From: Actinomycetes bacterium
GTDB taxonomy: Bacteria > Actinomycetota > Thermoleophilia > Gaiellales > F1-60-MAGs149
Direction: 5' to 3'
Assembly: GCA_025360225.1 (NCBI GenBank)
Contig: JANYCN010000036.1
Coordinates: 1 to 64,000, forward strand
DNA length: 64,000 nt
Both the position numbers and the translations under genes were made by a program. The notes under the pieces were generated by a model. That model did not search any database, was not told the origin of the DNA, and saw nothing but the letters and a program-made list of their open reading frames with translations. Below are positions 25,000-32,115 of this stretch, one piece after another (the stretch's first letter is position 1; each line of letters begins with the position of its first letter).

Positions 25000-25694
25000 C
25001 TGCGGGGGAGGTTGCGCGGCTCGTGACGGTGTTTGAGCGCGACGATCCGGCGGCAGCGCGGGAGCGTGACGCGGTTCGGGCGCGGCTCGCACAGGCTCCC
25101 GTCGCGCCCGTGATCGGCCTGACGGGCGCTCCGGGCGTCGGGAAGTCGACGCTCATCGGGGCGCTCGTGCCGCACCTGACCGTCCACCGGCGGGTCGCCG
25201 TGCTCGCCGTCGACCCTTCGAGCCGCGTGTCCGGAGGCGCGCTTCTCGGCGACCGGGCACGCATGCCGGGCGGCGATGATCGTCTGTTCGTCCGCTCGCA
25301 GGCCTCCGGTGGGCAGCCGGGCGGTCTCGCGGCGACGACCGGTGACGTGGTGTGGCTCCTGCGTCGGCTGTTCGGGCTCGTGCTCGTCGAGACGGTCGGC
25401 GTCGGACAGACCGAGGACGACATCGCGGGGGTCGCCAACCACGTCCTGCTGTTGCTGCAGCCGCTTGCCGGGGACGTCCTGCAGCACCTGAAGGCCGGCG
25501 TGATGGAGGTCGCGGACGCCCTCGTGCTCACGAAGTGCGACGAGCAGTCCCTCGCCTCGCGCGCGCACGCCGAGCTGGCCTCGACGGTCGGCCTAGCCCG
25601 ACCGGGGCGGCGCGTCCCGTTGCATGCCGTGAGCGCGCGCACGGGGCGGGGGCTACCGGAGCTGGCGGCCGCCGTGCTCGCGGTCTCAGCCTGA
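24996..25694 (+). CDS. meaB: MeaB-like G3E GTPase chaperone of the B12 mutase, compact form
   Basis: MeaB-type GTPases load and protect adenosylcobalamin in acyl-CoA mutases. The 232-residue protein has Walker A GAPGVGKSTL (about residues 45-54), VDPSSRVSGGALLGDRARM, VETVGVGQTEDDI and MEVADALVLTKCD. The G4 motif is TKCD rather than NKxD. Usual MeaB proteins have about 310-330 residues; here the N-terminal helical part and the C-terminal dimerisation arm are largely missing. It overlaps ecm (GTGA), so the partner is almost certainly Ecm. The 3' end overlaps the convergent Rieske gene by 9 bp. Confidence 0.88.
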   Translation: MTAGEVARLVTVFERDDPAAARERDAVRARLAQAPVAPVIGLTGAPGVGKSTLIGALVPHLTVHRRVAVLAVDPSSRVSGGALLGDRARMPGGDDRLFVRSQASGGQPGGLAATTGDVVWLLRRLFGLVLVETVGVGQTEDDIAGVANHVLLLLQPLAGDVLQHLKAGVMEVADALVLTKCDEQSLASRAHAELASTVGLARPGRRVPLHAVSARTGRGLPELAAAVLAVSA

Positions 25695-26711
25695 CGCGTG
25701 CGCGAGGCCCTGCGCCCGCATCGCCCGCCGGTAGGCGACCGCGACGGCGTCGAAGGTCAGGTGCAGCTCGTCCGCGAGATCGAACCGCACCCGCTCCGGG
25801 CGCTGGGACTCGACGACGATGCGGTCCTGCTCGAAGATCGTGTCCTCGAAGTCGCGCAGCACCTCGTCCGGCTGGTCATGGTCGTAGTTGCGCGCGATCA
25901 CGACGTACCCCGTGCAGCGGTCGTGGTCGACCGGCTGGGACGCGAAGAGGTACATCATCCCTGCCTGGCCGCCCCACCCGAGCCGGAGCGCGATCGTGTA
26001 GGGCAGGTGCAGCGCGTACCTGCTCCGCCGCTCCGGAGCCGCCACGACCTCGTTCCCGAAGACCGGGAAGTCCCGGGAGTTCGGCGCCTCGGGCCGTACG
26101 ACGTCGTAGCGCAGGACCGCCCCCTCGACGTGGACGGTGTGGCCCGGAACGACCGGGCGCTCAGGATCGCCCAGGAGGCCGGGGTGCAGCCACGGGAAGT
26201 GCCCGAGGTCGGTGAAGTTCTCGAGCTGGCGCGAGGCGTCCGCGTTCCACGTGAACGGTCCCGTCTCGACGGTCGTCCACCCCTCGTCCACCAGCTCGGG
26301 GACATCCGGCAGCGGGAAGCGAGGCTCCGCGAGGGCGACCCACAGGAGCCGGTGGCGCTCGACGACCTGGTAGGCCGCGACGCGCGCCTTGGCCGGCACT
26401 CTGGTCGGGTCGGCGAGCTGGGGGATCAGGGTGCAGCGGCCGTCGCCGTCGTAGCGCCAGCCGTGGTACGGACACATGATCTGCCCGTCAACGACGCGAC
26501 CGAGCGAGAGCGCGGTTCCGCGATGGATGCAGAGGTCGGCGAGCACGCGCGGCGTTCCCGCGCCGTCCCGCCAGAGCACCAGGTCGCGGCCGAGCAGGCG
26601 CGTGTGCAGCGGCTTGTCGGTCAGCGCGGAGGCATACGCGACCGGGTGCCAGCAGGCCGCGAGCGCGGCGAAGTCGGGAAGCGAGGCCGGCGCCTGCGGC
26701 AGCGCGCTCAC
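25686..26711 (-). CDS. Rieske non-heme iron oxygenase, catalytic subunit
   Basis: This 341-residue oxygenase of the vanillate-demethylase/ring-hydroxylating type carries the Rieske site CIHRGTALSLG and CPYHGWRYD (2Fe-2S, two Cys and two His; about residues 61-63 and 80-83). The mononuclear iron site lies in ENFTDLGHFPWLHPG. It would need a reductase, which is not encoded next to it; the co-transcribed RibD-like reductase is not an electron-transfer protein of the usual kind. Substrate is unknown. It is the second gene after the RibD-like gene (ATGA overlap). Confidence 0.87.
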   Translation of the reverse strand: MSALPQAPASLPDFAALAACWHPVAYASALTDKPLHTRLLGRDLVLWRDGAGTPRVLADLCIHRGTALSLGRVVDGQIMCPYHGWRYDGDGRCTLIPQLADPTRVPAKARVAAYQVVERHRLLWVALAEPRFPLPDVPELVDEGWTTVETGPFTWNADASRQLENFTDLGHFPWLHPGLLGDPERPVVPGHTVHVEGAVLRYDVVRPEAPNSRDFPVFGNEVVAAPERRSRYALHLPYTIALRLGWGGQAGMMYLFASQPVDHDRCTGYVVIARNYDHDQPDEVLRDFEDTIFEQDRIVVESQRPERVRFDLADELHLTFDAVAVAYRRAMRAQGLAHASG

Positions 26712-27352
26712 CGCGCGCGGTCGAACCGGTAGTGCACGGCACGCGGTGCGGCGACCGTCTCGCGGTGTGCCAGCTGCGGGCTACCCACGCCGAGGTCGGC
26801 GAGCAGCCGCTCGCCGTCGCCGAGAAACACGGGTGAGACCGTCAGGTGCAGCTCGTCGAGGAGGTCGGCCGCGAGGCACTGGTTGCCGATCGACGCGCCG
26901 CCTGCCACGTTCACGTCGCGCTCACCTGCAGCGGCCCGTGCCAGCTCCACCGCCGCCGTTACGCCTTCCGTGACGAACGTGAAGGTCGTCCCACCCTGGC
27001 ACACGAGCGGAGCACGCGGGTGGTGCGTGACGACGAACACCGCATGGTGGAAGGGCGGATCGTCGCCCCACCAGCCGCTCCAGGGGTCGTCCGGCCACGG
27101 CCCTGGCGGCCCGCCGAACATCTTGCGGCCCATCACGGTTGCCCCGGTGCTCGCCACGCTCTTCGCGACGACGTCCGTGCTCGCGTTCACCTCGCCGCCC
27201 TCGAGGCCGTGCTGCGACCGCCAGGCGGCAAGCTCGAGCGCCCAGGCGTGCAGGGCCATCCCACCGACCCCGAGCGGGTCCTCGAGGCTCTGGTGGGGCC
27301 CGGCGACGAACCCGTCAATGGACGTCGTGATGGTCAGGCGGACGTTGGTCAT
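26708..27352 (-). CDS. RibD C-terminal/dihydrofolate reductase-like protein
   Basis: This 214-residue reductase of the RibD-C/DHFR superfamily starts with VRLTITTSIDGFVAGP and includes GATVMGRKMFGG, HHAVFVVTHHPR and VNVAGGASIGNQCLAADLLDELHLTVSPVFLGDG (seen around residues 150-183), the NADPH-fold signature. Such proteins are common in actinobacteria and their natural substrate is usually unknown. ATG 27352 is preferred over 27409 because the fold starts right there. It overlaps the Rieske oxygenase gene and is probably co-transcribed. Confidence 0.85.
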   Translation of the reverse strand: MTNVRLTITTSIDGFVAGPHQSLEDPLGVGGMALHAWALELAAWRSQHGLEGGEVNASTDVVAKSVASTGATVMGRKMFGGPPGPWPDDPWSGWWGDDPPFHHAVFVVTHHPRAPLVCQGGTTFTFVTEGVTAAVELARAAAGERDVNVAGGASIGNQCLAADLLDELHLTVSPVFLGDGERLLADLGVGSPQLAHRETVAAPRAVHYRFDRAR

Positions 27353-27411
27353 GGGCGGAGTATCGCGCCTCCGGTTGACGCCGGGGCTTTCGTCTGACAC
27401 GATCGTCAACC

Positions 27412-27840
27412 ATGACTGACCCCAGGACTGCCTCCGCCTCCGCGATCAGGCTCGCGTCCGTCCCGCGCTCGTCCGCGGACATCGCGCCGGGCGAGGCGAG
27501 CTTCCACCTCGTCCGTCGCCACTTCGACGTGCAGAGCTTCGGCGTGAACGGTGCCTCGGGCAATGCCGGCGACCAGCTCGTGACCGAGCACGACGAGCGT
27601 GCGGACAGTGACTACGGCACGGAGGGGCACGAGGAGCTGTTCGTCGTCGTCAGCGGCCATGCGGTGTTCACGGTCGACGGCCAGGAGCTCGACGCGCCGG
27701 CGGGCACCCTCGTCTTCGTCCGCGACCCGGCCTCTCTGCGGTCGGCGCGCGCGCTGGTCGACGGGACGTCGGCGCTGGCGATCGGCGGCCGCCCCGGAGC
27801 GGCGTTTGCCGTCTCGCGCTGGGAGCAGGCGATCCCCTGA
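27412..27840 (+). CDS. Cupin-domain protein
   Basis: This 142-residue single-domain cupin includes YGTEGHEELFVVVSGHAVFTVDGQEL followed by APAGTLVFVRDP and RSARALVDGTSALAIGG. The first motif supplies His/Glu metal ligands (GHEELF). Function is unknown; small cupins of this kind are often assigned as isomerases or ligand-binding proteins. ATG 27412 lies 59 bases from the divergent RibD-like start. A short ACGATCGT palindrome sits in that gap. Confidence 0.8.
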   Translation: MTDPRTASASAIRLASVPRSSADIAPGEASFHLVRRHFDVQSFGVNGASGNAGDQLVTEHDERADSDYGTEGHEELFVVVSGHAVFTVDGQELDAPAGTLVFVRDPASLRSARALVDGTSALAIGGRPGAAFAVSRWEQAIP

Positions 27841-27891
27841 TAGCCTCTCGATCGTGATCGACACGGCATCGGCACCGGGAGGGGATCGACG

Positions 27892-28179
27892 GTGCGATTG
27901 CGGGTACCGACGGCCGCGCCCTCGAGCGAGGCAGCGTCGATCCTCGGGAGCGGACGTGAGATCTCCGCGCTCGACACCGTCCCTTTCGCGCTCTGGGCCG
28001 TGGCCGGATCGCTCGACTCGTTCGAGGAGACGTTCTGGCGGACCGTCGCTGGCCTCGGTGACCGCGATACGACCTGCGCGATCGCGTGCGGGATCAGCGC
28101 GGCGCGCGTTGGAAGCGCCGGCATCCCGAGGCTCTGGCGCGATCGACGCGAGCCGCTTCCCTCACTGACCAGGGCCTGA
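27892..28179 (+). pseudogene. ADP-ribosylglycohydrolase, C-terminal remnant
   Basis: The frame encodes about 95 residues that read like the C-terminal end of an ADP-ribosylglycohydrolase: SALDTVPFALWAVAG, SFEETFWRTVAGLGDRDTT with the metal-site DxD pair, CAIACGISAARVG and REPLP. The first two thirds of the enzyme are missing; upstream sequence to the cupin stop shows no trace of them. It is a decayed fragment in a stretch of remnants leading to tRNA-Glu. Confidence 0.6.
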
Positions 28180-28191
28180 GGAGGTCGAGCG

Positions 28192-28330
28192 ATGGCAGAC
28201 CTGCCGAGCGTTCGGGCGGAGGAGATCGAGGTCTTCAGGGGATCGCCGAGGGCGATGCTGATCGTCCGGTGTTCATGCTCAACCTCAACAGGTACCGACC
28301 CGAGGCGCGGTACCCGTTCGCAAGCGGGCG
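28192..28330 (+). pseudogene. DUF1330-like fragment with frameshift
   Basis: ATG 28192 follows a good GAGGAGGT ribosome-binding site and starts ADLPSVRAEEIEVFRG. A shift of one base near 28240 leads to DADRPVFMLNLNRYRPEARYP, which matches the N-terminal pattern of DUF1330 (NIPSNAP/dimeric barrel-like) proteins. Similarity ends near 28330. The rest of the gene is absent, so this is a frameshifted, truncated remnant. Confidence 0.5.
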
Positions 28331-28457
28331 CGCGATTACAGCATTGCTCGGCGAGCACCAGGTACACCTGCAACTCGCGCGCCCCGACCCCGTCTACCGC
28401 GACGAGCCAGGACGGCACGACGAGCAGCGGCCCGGTATCCGAACGCGGCGCTTTCAC
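28320..28457 (-). pseudogene. Helix-turn-helix/replication-protein-like fragment
   Basis: From GTG 28457 the frame reads LLVVPSWLVAVDGVGARELQVYLVLAEQC. This resembles the N-terminus of plasmid or phage helix-turn-helix proteins of the form vPxWv...aRaxxlYxxLA. The likeness ends after about 45 residues, and the long open frame behind it is a shadow of other genes. Three tandem 11-bp repeats sit 10 bases upstream of the start. The assignment is weak and rests on a short pattern plus context. Confidence 0.3.
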
Positions 28458-28466
28458 GACCGGTCC

Positions 28467-28499
28467 CGTGGGTCAATGGTGGACCAATCGTGGGCCAAA
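28467..28499. repeat. Three tandem 11-bp direct repeats (iteron-like)
   Basis: CGTGGGTCAAT (28467-28477), GGTGGACCAAT (28478-28488) and CGTGGGCCAAA (28489-28499) follow each other without gap. The shared core is GTGGRYCAA. The spacing of one helical turn is typical of iterons or of cooperative regulator sites. Confidence 0.65.
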
Positions 28500-28585
28500 T
28501 CGGCGGAAAGCGACCGGTTCCGACCGGACGCTCCCTGCTTCACCGTCGTCAAAAGAAAGTGGCGATATGCAGGGAAAAGAGTGGA

Positions 28586-28658
28586 TACCCCCAACGGGAT
28601 TCGAACCCGTGTTACCGCCGTGAAAGGGCGGGGGCCTAGGCCGCTAGCCGATGGGGGC
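28586..28658 (-). tRNA. tRNA-Glu (anticodon TTC)
   Basis: The minus strand folds as a 73-nt cloverleaf. The acceptor arm is GCCCCCA paired with TGGGGGT (one terminal G-T wobble), and the anticodon arm is CCGCC/GGCGG around CTTTCAC with TTC at 34-36. The T arm carries GGTTCGAATCC. The discriminator is A and the CCA end is not encoded. A TATCCT on the minus strand (28670-28675) lies 11 bases upstream. The 3' end abuts the remnant-rich stretch 27841-28585. Confidence 0.95.
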
Positions 28659-28669
28659 CCGCTGGCCTG

Positions 28670-28675
28670 AGGATA
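28670..28675 (-). promoter_or_regulatory. -10 element of tRNA-Glu
   Basis: TATCCT on the minus strand ends 11 bases before the mature tRNA 5' end. Confidence 0.4.
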
Positions 28676-28714
28676 CCCGAGGGCCACCGTCGGCGCTCCG
28701 TCCGATGCGGCGCC

Positions 28715-28720
28715 TAGGCT
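28715..28720 (+). promoter_or_regulatory. -10 element of the zinc-ribbon-like gene (leaderless type)
   Basis: TAGGCT ends 8 bases before the GTG at 28729. Confidence 0.4.
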
Positions 28721-28728
28721 GTCTTCCC

Positions 28729-29070
28729 GTGGGCGAACAGTCTCTCACGGGTGGGCCTGAGGCGATGCTCGAACGATGTCGGCACTGTCCGTCCCAGCTC
28801 GCCCACCCGTTGCGCTGGCGACGGCTTGCCTATGACGCCTGGGAGATCGAGCTCCGCTGCCCCGACTGCCGCGAGACGTGGCAGGAGCGTGTGCCGACCG
28901 AGGCGGTGAAACGTCTCGACACCGTCCTGAAGACGGCGCGGGCCGAGCTCGAACGTCACCTCGAGGAGATCGAACGGATCGACCTCGAGGAGCGCATCTC
29001 CGGCTTCGTGTCGGCCCTCGGCACCGACGCCATCCTGCCGGAGGACTTCGGCCGGCCGCCTGTGCCGTAG
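28729..29070 (+). CDS. Small zinc-ribbon-like protein of unknown function
   Basis: I do not recognise a named family. The 113-residue product has a probable zinc ribbon, CRHC near residue 16 and CPDC near residue 44, followed by a helical, highly charged stretch (VKRLDTVLKTARAELERHLEEIERIDLEER) that looks like a short coiled coil. GTG 28729 is favoured by the TAGGCT 8 bases upstream; ATG 28765 is the other option. Its TAG stop is directly followed by the GTG of the amidohydrolase gene, so the two are probably co-transcribed. Confidence 0.65.
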   Translation: MGEQSLTGGPEAMLERCRHCPSQLAHPLRWRRLAYDAWEIELRCPDCRETWQERVPTEAVKRLDTVLKTARAELERHLEEIERIDLEERISGFVSALGTDAILPEDFGRPPVP

Positions 29071-30255
29071 GTGGATACGACGTTTGAGGCGCTCTTCGCG
29101 GCAGTCGCCAAGGTTGGACGGAGCGAGCGCGGATGGACACGAGCGCCGTGGAGCGACGAGGTGCACACGGCCGAGGAGCTCGCCGTCGCGGCCGGCGCCG
29201 CCGTCGGGCTCGTGGCGACGCGGGACGGCGCCGGCAACCTCTGGTTGACCGACAAAGGGGCGCCCGCCGACGGGCTGATCGCTGCCGGCTCGCACCTCGA
29301 CACCGTTCCCGAAGGCGGAGCCTTCGACGGTGCCCTCGGCGTCGTCTCTGCCATCGCCGCCGTCTCGCGCCTGCGCACGGAAGCTGTGCATGGCTTCGAG
29401 CGGCTCGCGGTGATCTCGTTCGCCGACGAGGAGGGCTGGCGGTTCGGGACACCGATCTTCGGCTCCCGCATGCTCACCGGCGGCTATGGCGCCGCGGTCC
29501 TCGACCGACGCGACGCGCACGGCGTGCGGCTTGGCGATGTCTGCCCGCCGACAGCGCTCGACGCGAGAGGGGGCCACGGGCGGCTCGCCAGCTTCATCGA
29601 GGTCCACGTCGAGCAAGGGTGCGCTCTCGCGCCGGCTGGTGCTGCGCTCGGCGTGGCAACGGGACTCGCTGCGCGCGCCCGGTACGCCTTCGCCGTCGAA
29701 GGCGTCGCGAACCACGCCGGCACGACGCCGATGGAGGGTCGCGCCGACGCCCTCGTCGCGGCCGCCCGGCTCGTCCTCGCCGCCGACACCGCGGCACGCG
29801 AGGAACCAGGCGGCGTAGCGACGGTCGGACAGTTGATCGTCGAACCCGGCGGTTCAAACGTGATCCCCGACCGCGTGACGGGAACGCTCGACGTGCGCGC
29901 ACCCACGCCGGAAGGGCGCAACCGGATCACCGCCGGCATCTTCCAGATCGTTGCGGGTGTGGCTCTCGAGCCGCTCTCCACCGATCCCGGTGTCGCCTTC
30001 CACCCGACCGTTCGCGATGCGCTGCGCGTGGCGGCTGCACGGGCGAGCATCGCCGTCATCGACCTCGCGTCCTACGCCGGGCACGACGCTGGCGTGCTCG
30101 GCGCCGCAGGCATCCCGAGTGGGATGCTGTTCGTCCGTAGCCCGGACGGCGTCTCCCACAACCCGTCAGAGCACGCGTCGGCAGAGGACTGCGAGGCCGG
30201 GATCGACGTGCTCACGGGCGCGCTCCGTCTGCTGCTCGACGATCCCCCTTCGTAG
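29071..30255 (+). CDS. Zn-dependent allantoate amidohydrolase / N-carbamoyl-L-amino-acid hydrolase
   Basis: This M20-family amidohydrolase of 394 residues cleaves a carbamoyl or ureido C-N bond. The di-metal site is visible as SHLDTVPEGGAFDGALG (His and Asp ligands, about residues 73-89), ADEEGWRF (Glu-Glu), FIEVHVEQG (His) and SYAGHDAGVLG (final His). The dimerisation domain is normal (ANHAGTTPMEGRADAL). Allantoate, ureidoglycine and N-carbamoyl amino acids are all handled by close relatives, so the exact substrate is open. GTG 29071 follows the previous stop without a gap. The 166 bases after the stop hold only the hemQ promoter. Confidence 0.87.
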   Translation: MDTTFEALFAAVAKVGRSERGWTRAPWSDEVHTAEELAVAAGAAVGLVATRDGAGNLWLTDKGAPADGLIAAGSHLDTVPEGGAFDGALGVVSAIAAVSRLRTEAVHGFERLAVISFADEEGWRFGTPIFGSRMLTGGYGAAVLDRRDAHGVRLGDVCPPTALDARGGHGRLASFIEVHVEQGCALAPAGAALGVATGLAARARYAFAVEGVANHAGTTPMEGRADALVAAARLVLAADTAAREEPGGVATVGQLIVEPGGSNVIPDRVTGTLDVRAPTPEGRNRITAGIFQIVAGVALEPLSTDPGVAFHPTVRDALRVAAARASIAVIDLASYAGHDAGVLGAAGIPSGMLFVRSPDGVSHNPSEHASAEDCEAGIDVLTGALRLLLDDPPS

Positions 30256-30409
30256 GGGTGCCGAGGGGCCCGGGCTGCGCCGATCACTGTCAGTGAGAGG
30301 GGGAGCAGGGCACCCGGGAGCCAGCGCCTGGGGGGAGCCGACGCGACGACCGAACGGTCAGCCCCGGAGCCCGCGCCGCCGAGAGGCGGCACTCCCCCAA
30401 CCCCCTCGC

Positions 30410-30415
30410 TACCCT
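30410..30415 (+). promoter_or_regulatory. -10 element of hemQ (leaderless type)
   Basis: TACCCT ends 6 bases before the ATG at 30422. No other signal is seen in the 30256-30421 gap. Confidence 0.5.
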
Positions 30416-30421
30416 GATGCC

Positions 30422-31198
30422 ATGAGCGCAGGCGACCCGGCGATCCCCAGCGAGGGCTGGGCCGTGCTCCACCTCTACTACCTGATCGAGGGCTCTCGAC
30501 GCGATCCTGTCGCGCTCGATGACGTGCAGGCGTCCCTCGCCGCGTTCGTCGCAGAGGACGGCTACCAGGTGCGGGCGATGAGCGTGCTCGGCCAGCGCGC
30601 CGACGTCGGACTGTTGCTCGTCGGACCCGACTTCACGCGGCTCCAGGCGTTCCAGCGAGCGATCGAGCGCTCCGCCGTCGGCGATCGCCTCCGGCCGTGT
30701 CGCGACCTGTCCTTCGTGTCGCTCACCGAGGCGAGCGAGTACATCCCGAACGACGATCCGGCCCGCTGGGCGGAGATGCGCGAGGCGCGGCTGCATCCGT
30801 ACCGGCTCCCAGCGAAGCGGGTGCTCTGCTTCTACCCGATGCTCAAGCGCCGCGCAGCCCATCGCAACTGGTACAGCCTGCCGTTCGACGAGCGCCGACG
30901 TCTGATGGGCGGGCACGGCAAGACCGGTCGTGCGTTCGCGGGTCGGATCACCCAGATGATCACGGCCGCCACTGGACTCTCCGACTGGGAGTGGGGCGTG
31001 ACGCTGTTCGCCGACGACCCGAAGGCGATCAAGGACGTCGTCTACGAGATGCGCTACGACGAGGGTTCGGCCGAGTATGCCGAGTTCGGGCCGTTCGTCG
31101 TCGGCCTCGTCGCGCCGTTGCGTCAAGCGTTCGAGGAGGCCGGGCTCGCGATCAGCGGCACGGTGTGCTCTCCTGGCGTGAACGCCTCGAACGACTGA
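30422..31198 (+). CDS. hemQ: Coproheme decarboxylase, HemQ/ChdC (chlorite dismutase fold)
   Basis: HemQ decarboxylates coproheme III to heme b, ending the coproporphyrin-dependent pathway of Gram-positive bacteria. The 258-residue protein carries the C-terminal family block: FYPMLKRRAAHRNWYSLP, RRLMGGHGKTGRAF with the probable proximal His, ATGLSDWEWGVTLFADDP, IKDVVYEMRYDEGSAEYAEFGPF and VVGLV. ATG 30422 gives the normal length. Its 3' end overlaps the convergent C45-type gene by 76 bp, unusually long for this window. Confidence 0.92.
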   Translation: MSAGDPAIPSEGWAVLHLYYLIEGSRRDPVALDDVQASLAAFVAEDGYQVRAMSVLGQRADVGLLLVGPDFTRLQAFQRAIERSAVGDRLRPCRDLSFVSLTEASEYIPNDDPARWAEMREARLHPYRLPAKRVLCFYPMLKRRAAHRNWYSLPFDERRRLMGGHGKTGRAFAGRITQMITAATGLSDWEWGVTLFADDPKAIKDVVYEMRYDEGSAEYAEFGPFVVGLVAPLRQAFEEAGLAISGTVCSPGVNASND

Positions 31199-32115
31199 CG
31201 CCACAGCGACGACGGCCAGCGGTAGTCCACGCAACGCTGCTCGGGGCGGTACACCGCCGTGTACAGCGTCCCGAAGCCCTCAGCGAACCGCGCGCAGTAC
31301 ACCGGTGCCTCCAGGAACGCCTGGAGGACGCGCTCCTCGCCCGCCGCGAGCACGGGACGCAACGCCCGCTCGCGATCCCGCGAGCGTGAGAGCGCGGCAA
31401 ACGGCTCGGTGCCCTGCTCCTCCTGGTGGTTCGTGACGATCGCCGGTGCGACGTGTGCCGCGCGGCGCCCCGGGCCGATGAACGCCGTCTCGCTCGCTCC
31501 GGACGCGTCGAGGGCGGTGACGTTGTAGGCCATGTGCACGGGCAGTAGCGCGACGCGCGTCATCGCCTCGGCTGTCGTCGAACAGGTCTCCAGCAGGTAG
31601 CGCACGATGATCGCGATCCCAAATCCCGGGCCCGCCGCGCTCGACCCGCCGAAGGTGATCGAGACCGCTAGGCCGTCGTCGTTGATGCCATCGAGCAGGC
31701 CCCAGAGAGCGTCGCTCATGCCGATCACGCGCCGCTCGCCATACGCGGAGGACAGGATCACGGCGTCGAACCGGCTCGGGTCATAGTCATAGTTGCGTGC
31801 GAGCACCGGCGCCCGGCCACGGATTACCGCCTGCGTGCACCCTGCAACGTGGGAGGGCGGACACCACAACGACAGCATCCGCGCCGCGCTGTCCGAGCCG
31901 CCGGCAAGCTCCACGAGGCGCTCCCACACCTCCACGAGCTCGGGCATGTGTTGCCGCAACGCCGCGCGCGATGCGACGAACGATGGTCGGGCAGCGTCGC
32001 CGTCCTTGAGGAACCACGCGCGGTACGCCGGCCACGTCTCGGCGAAGCGCGCTGCAAACTCGCCACCTGGCCGCGCCTCCGCGACGGCGCGGAACGTGAG
32101 CGGCAGCGAGAACAT
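31123..32115 (-). CDS. C45-type NTN hydrolase/acyltransferase-like protein
   Basis: This 330-residue protein resembles the C45 (isopenicillin-N acyltransferase-like) family of Ntn hydrolases, which cleave or form amide bonds after self-processing at a Cys. AGCTQAVI (about residues 110-117) would provide the catalytic Cys, with the typical follow-up APVLARNYDYDPSRFD. Other landmarks are DGINDDGLAVSITFGG, VTALDASG and VTNHQEEQG. The N-terminal ~100 residues are helical. ATG 32115 overlaps the stop of the ATP-grasp gene, so the pair forms one transcript. Substrate is unknown. Confidence 0.78.
   Translation of the reverse strand: MFSLPLTFRAVAEARPGGEFAARFAETWPAYRAWFLKDGDAARPSFVASRAALRQHMPELVEVWERLVELAGGSDSAARMLSLWCPPSHVAGCTQAVIRGRAPVLARNYDYDPSRFDAVILSSAYGERRVIGMSDALWGLLDGINDDGLAVSITFGGSSAAGPGFGIAIIVRYLLETCSTTAEAMTRVALLPVHMAYNVTALDASGASETAFIGPGRRAAHVAPAIVTNHQEEQGTEPFAALSRSRDRERALRPVLAAGEERVLQAFLEAPVYCARFAEGFGTLYTAVYRPEQRCVDYRWPSSLWRQSFEAFTPGEHTVPLIASPASSNA

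Noticed and set aside
27612-28457. 281-codon minus-strand frame beginning at 28457
   Set aside because: Only the first ~45 codons look protein-like; the remainder runs antisense through the remnants and the cupin gene.
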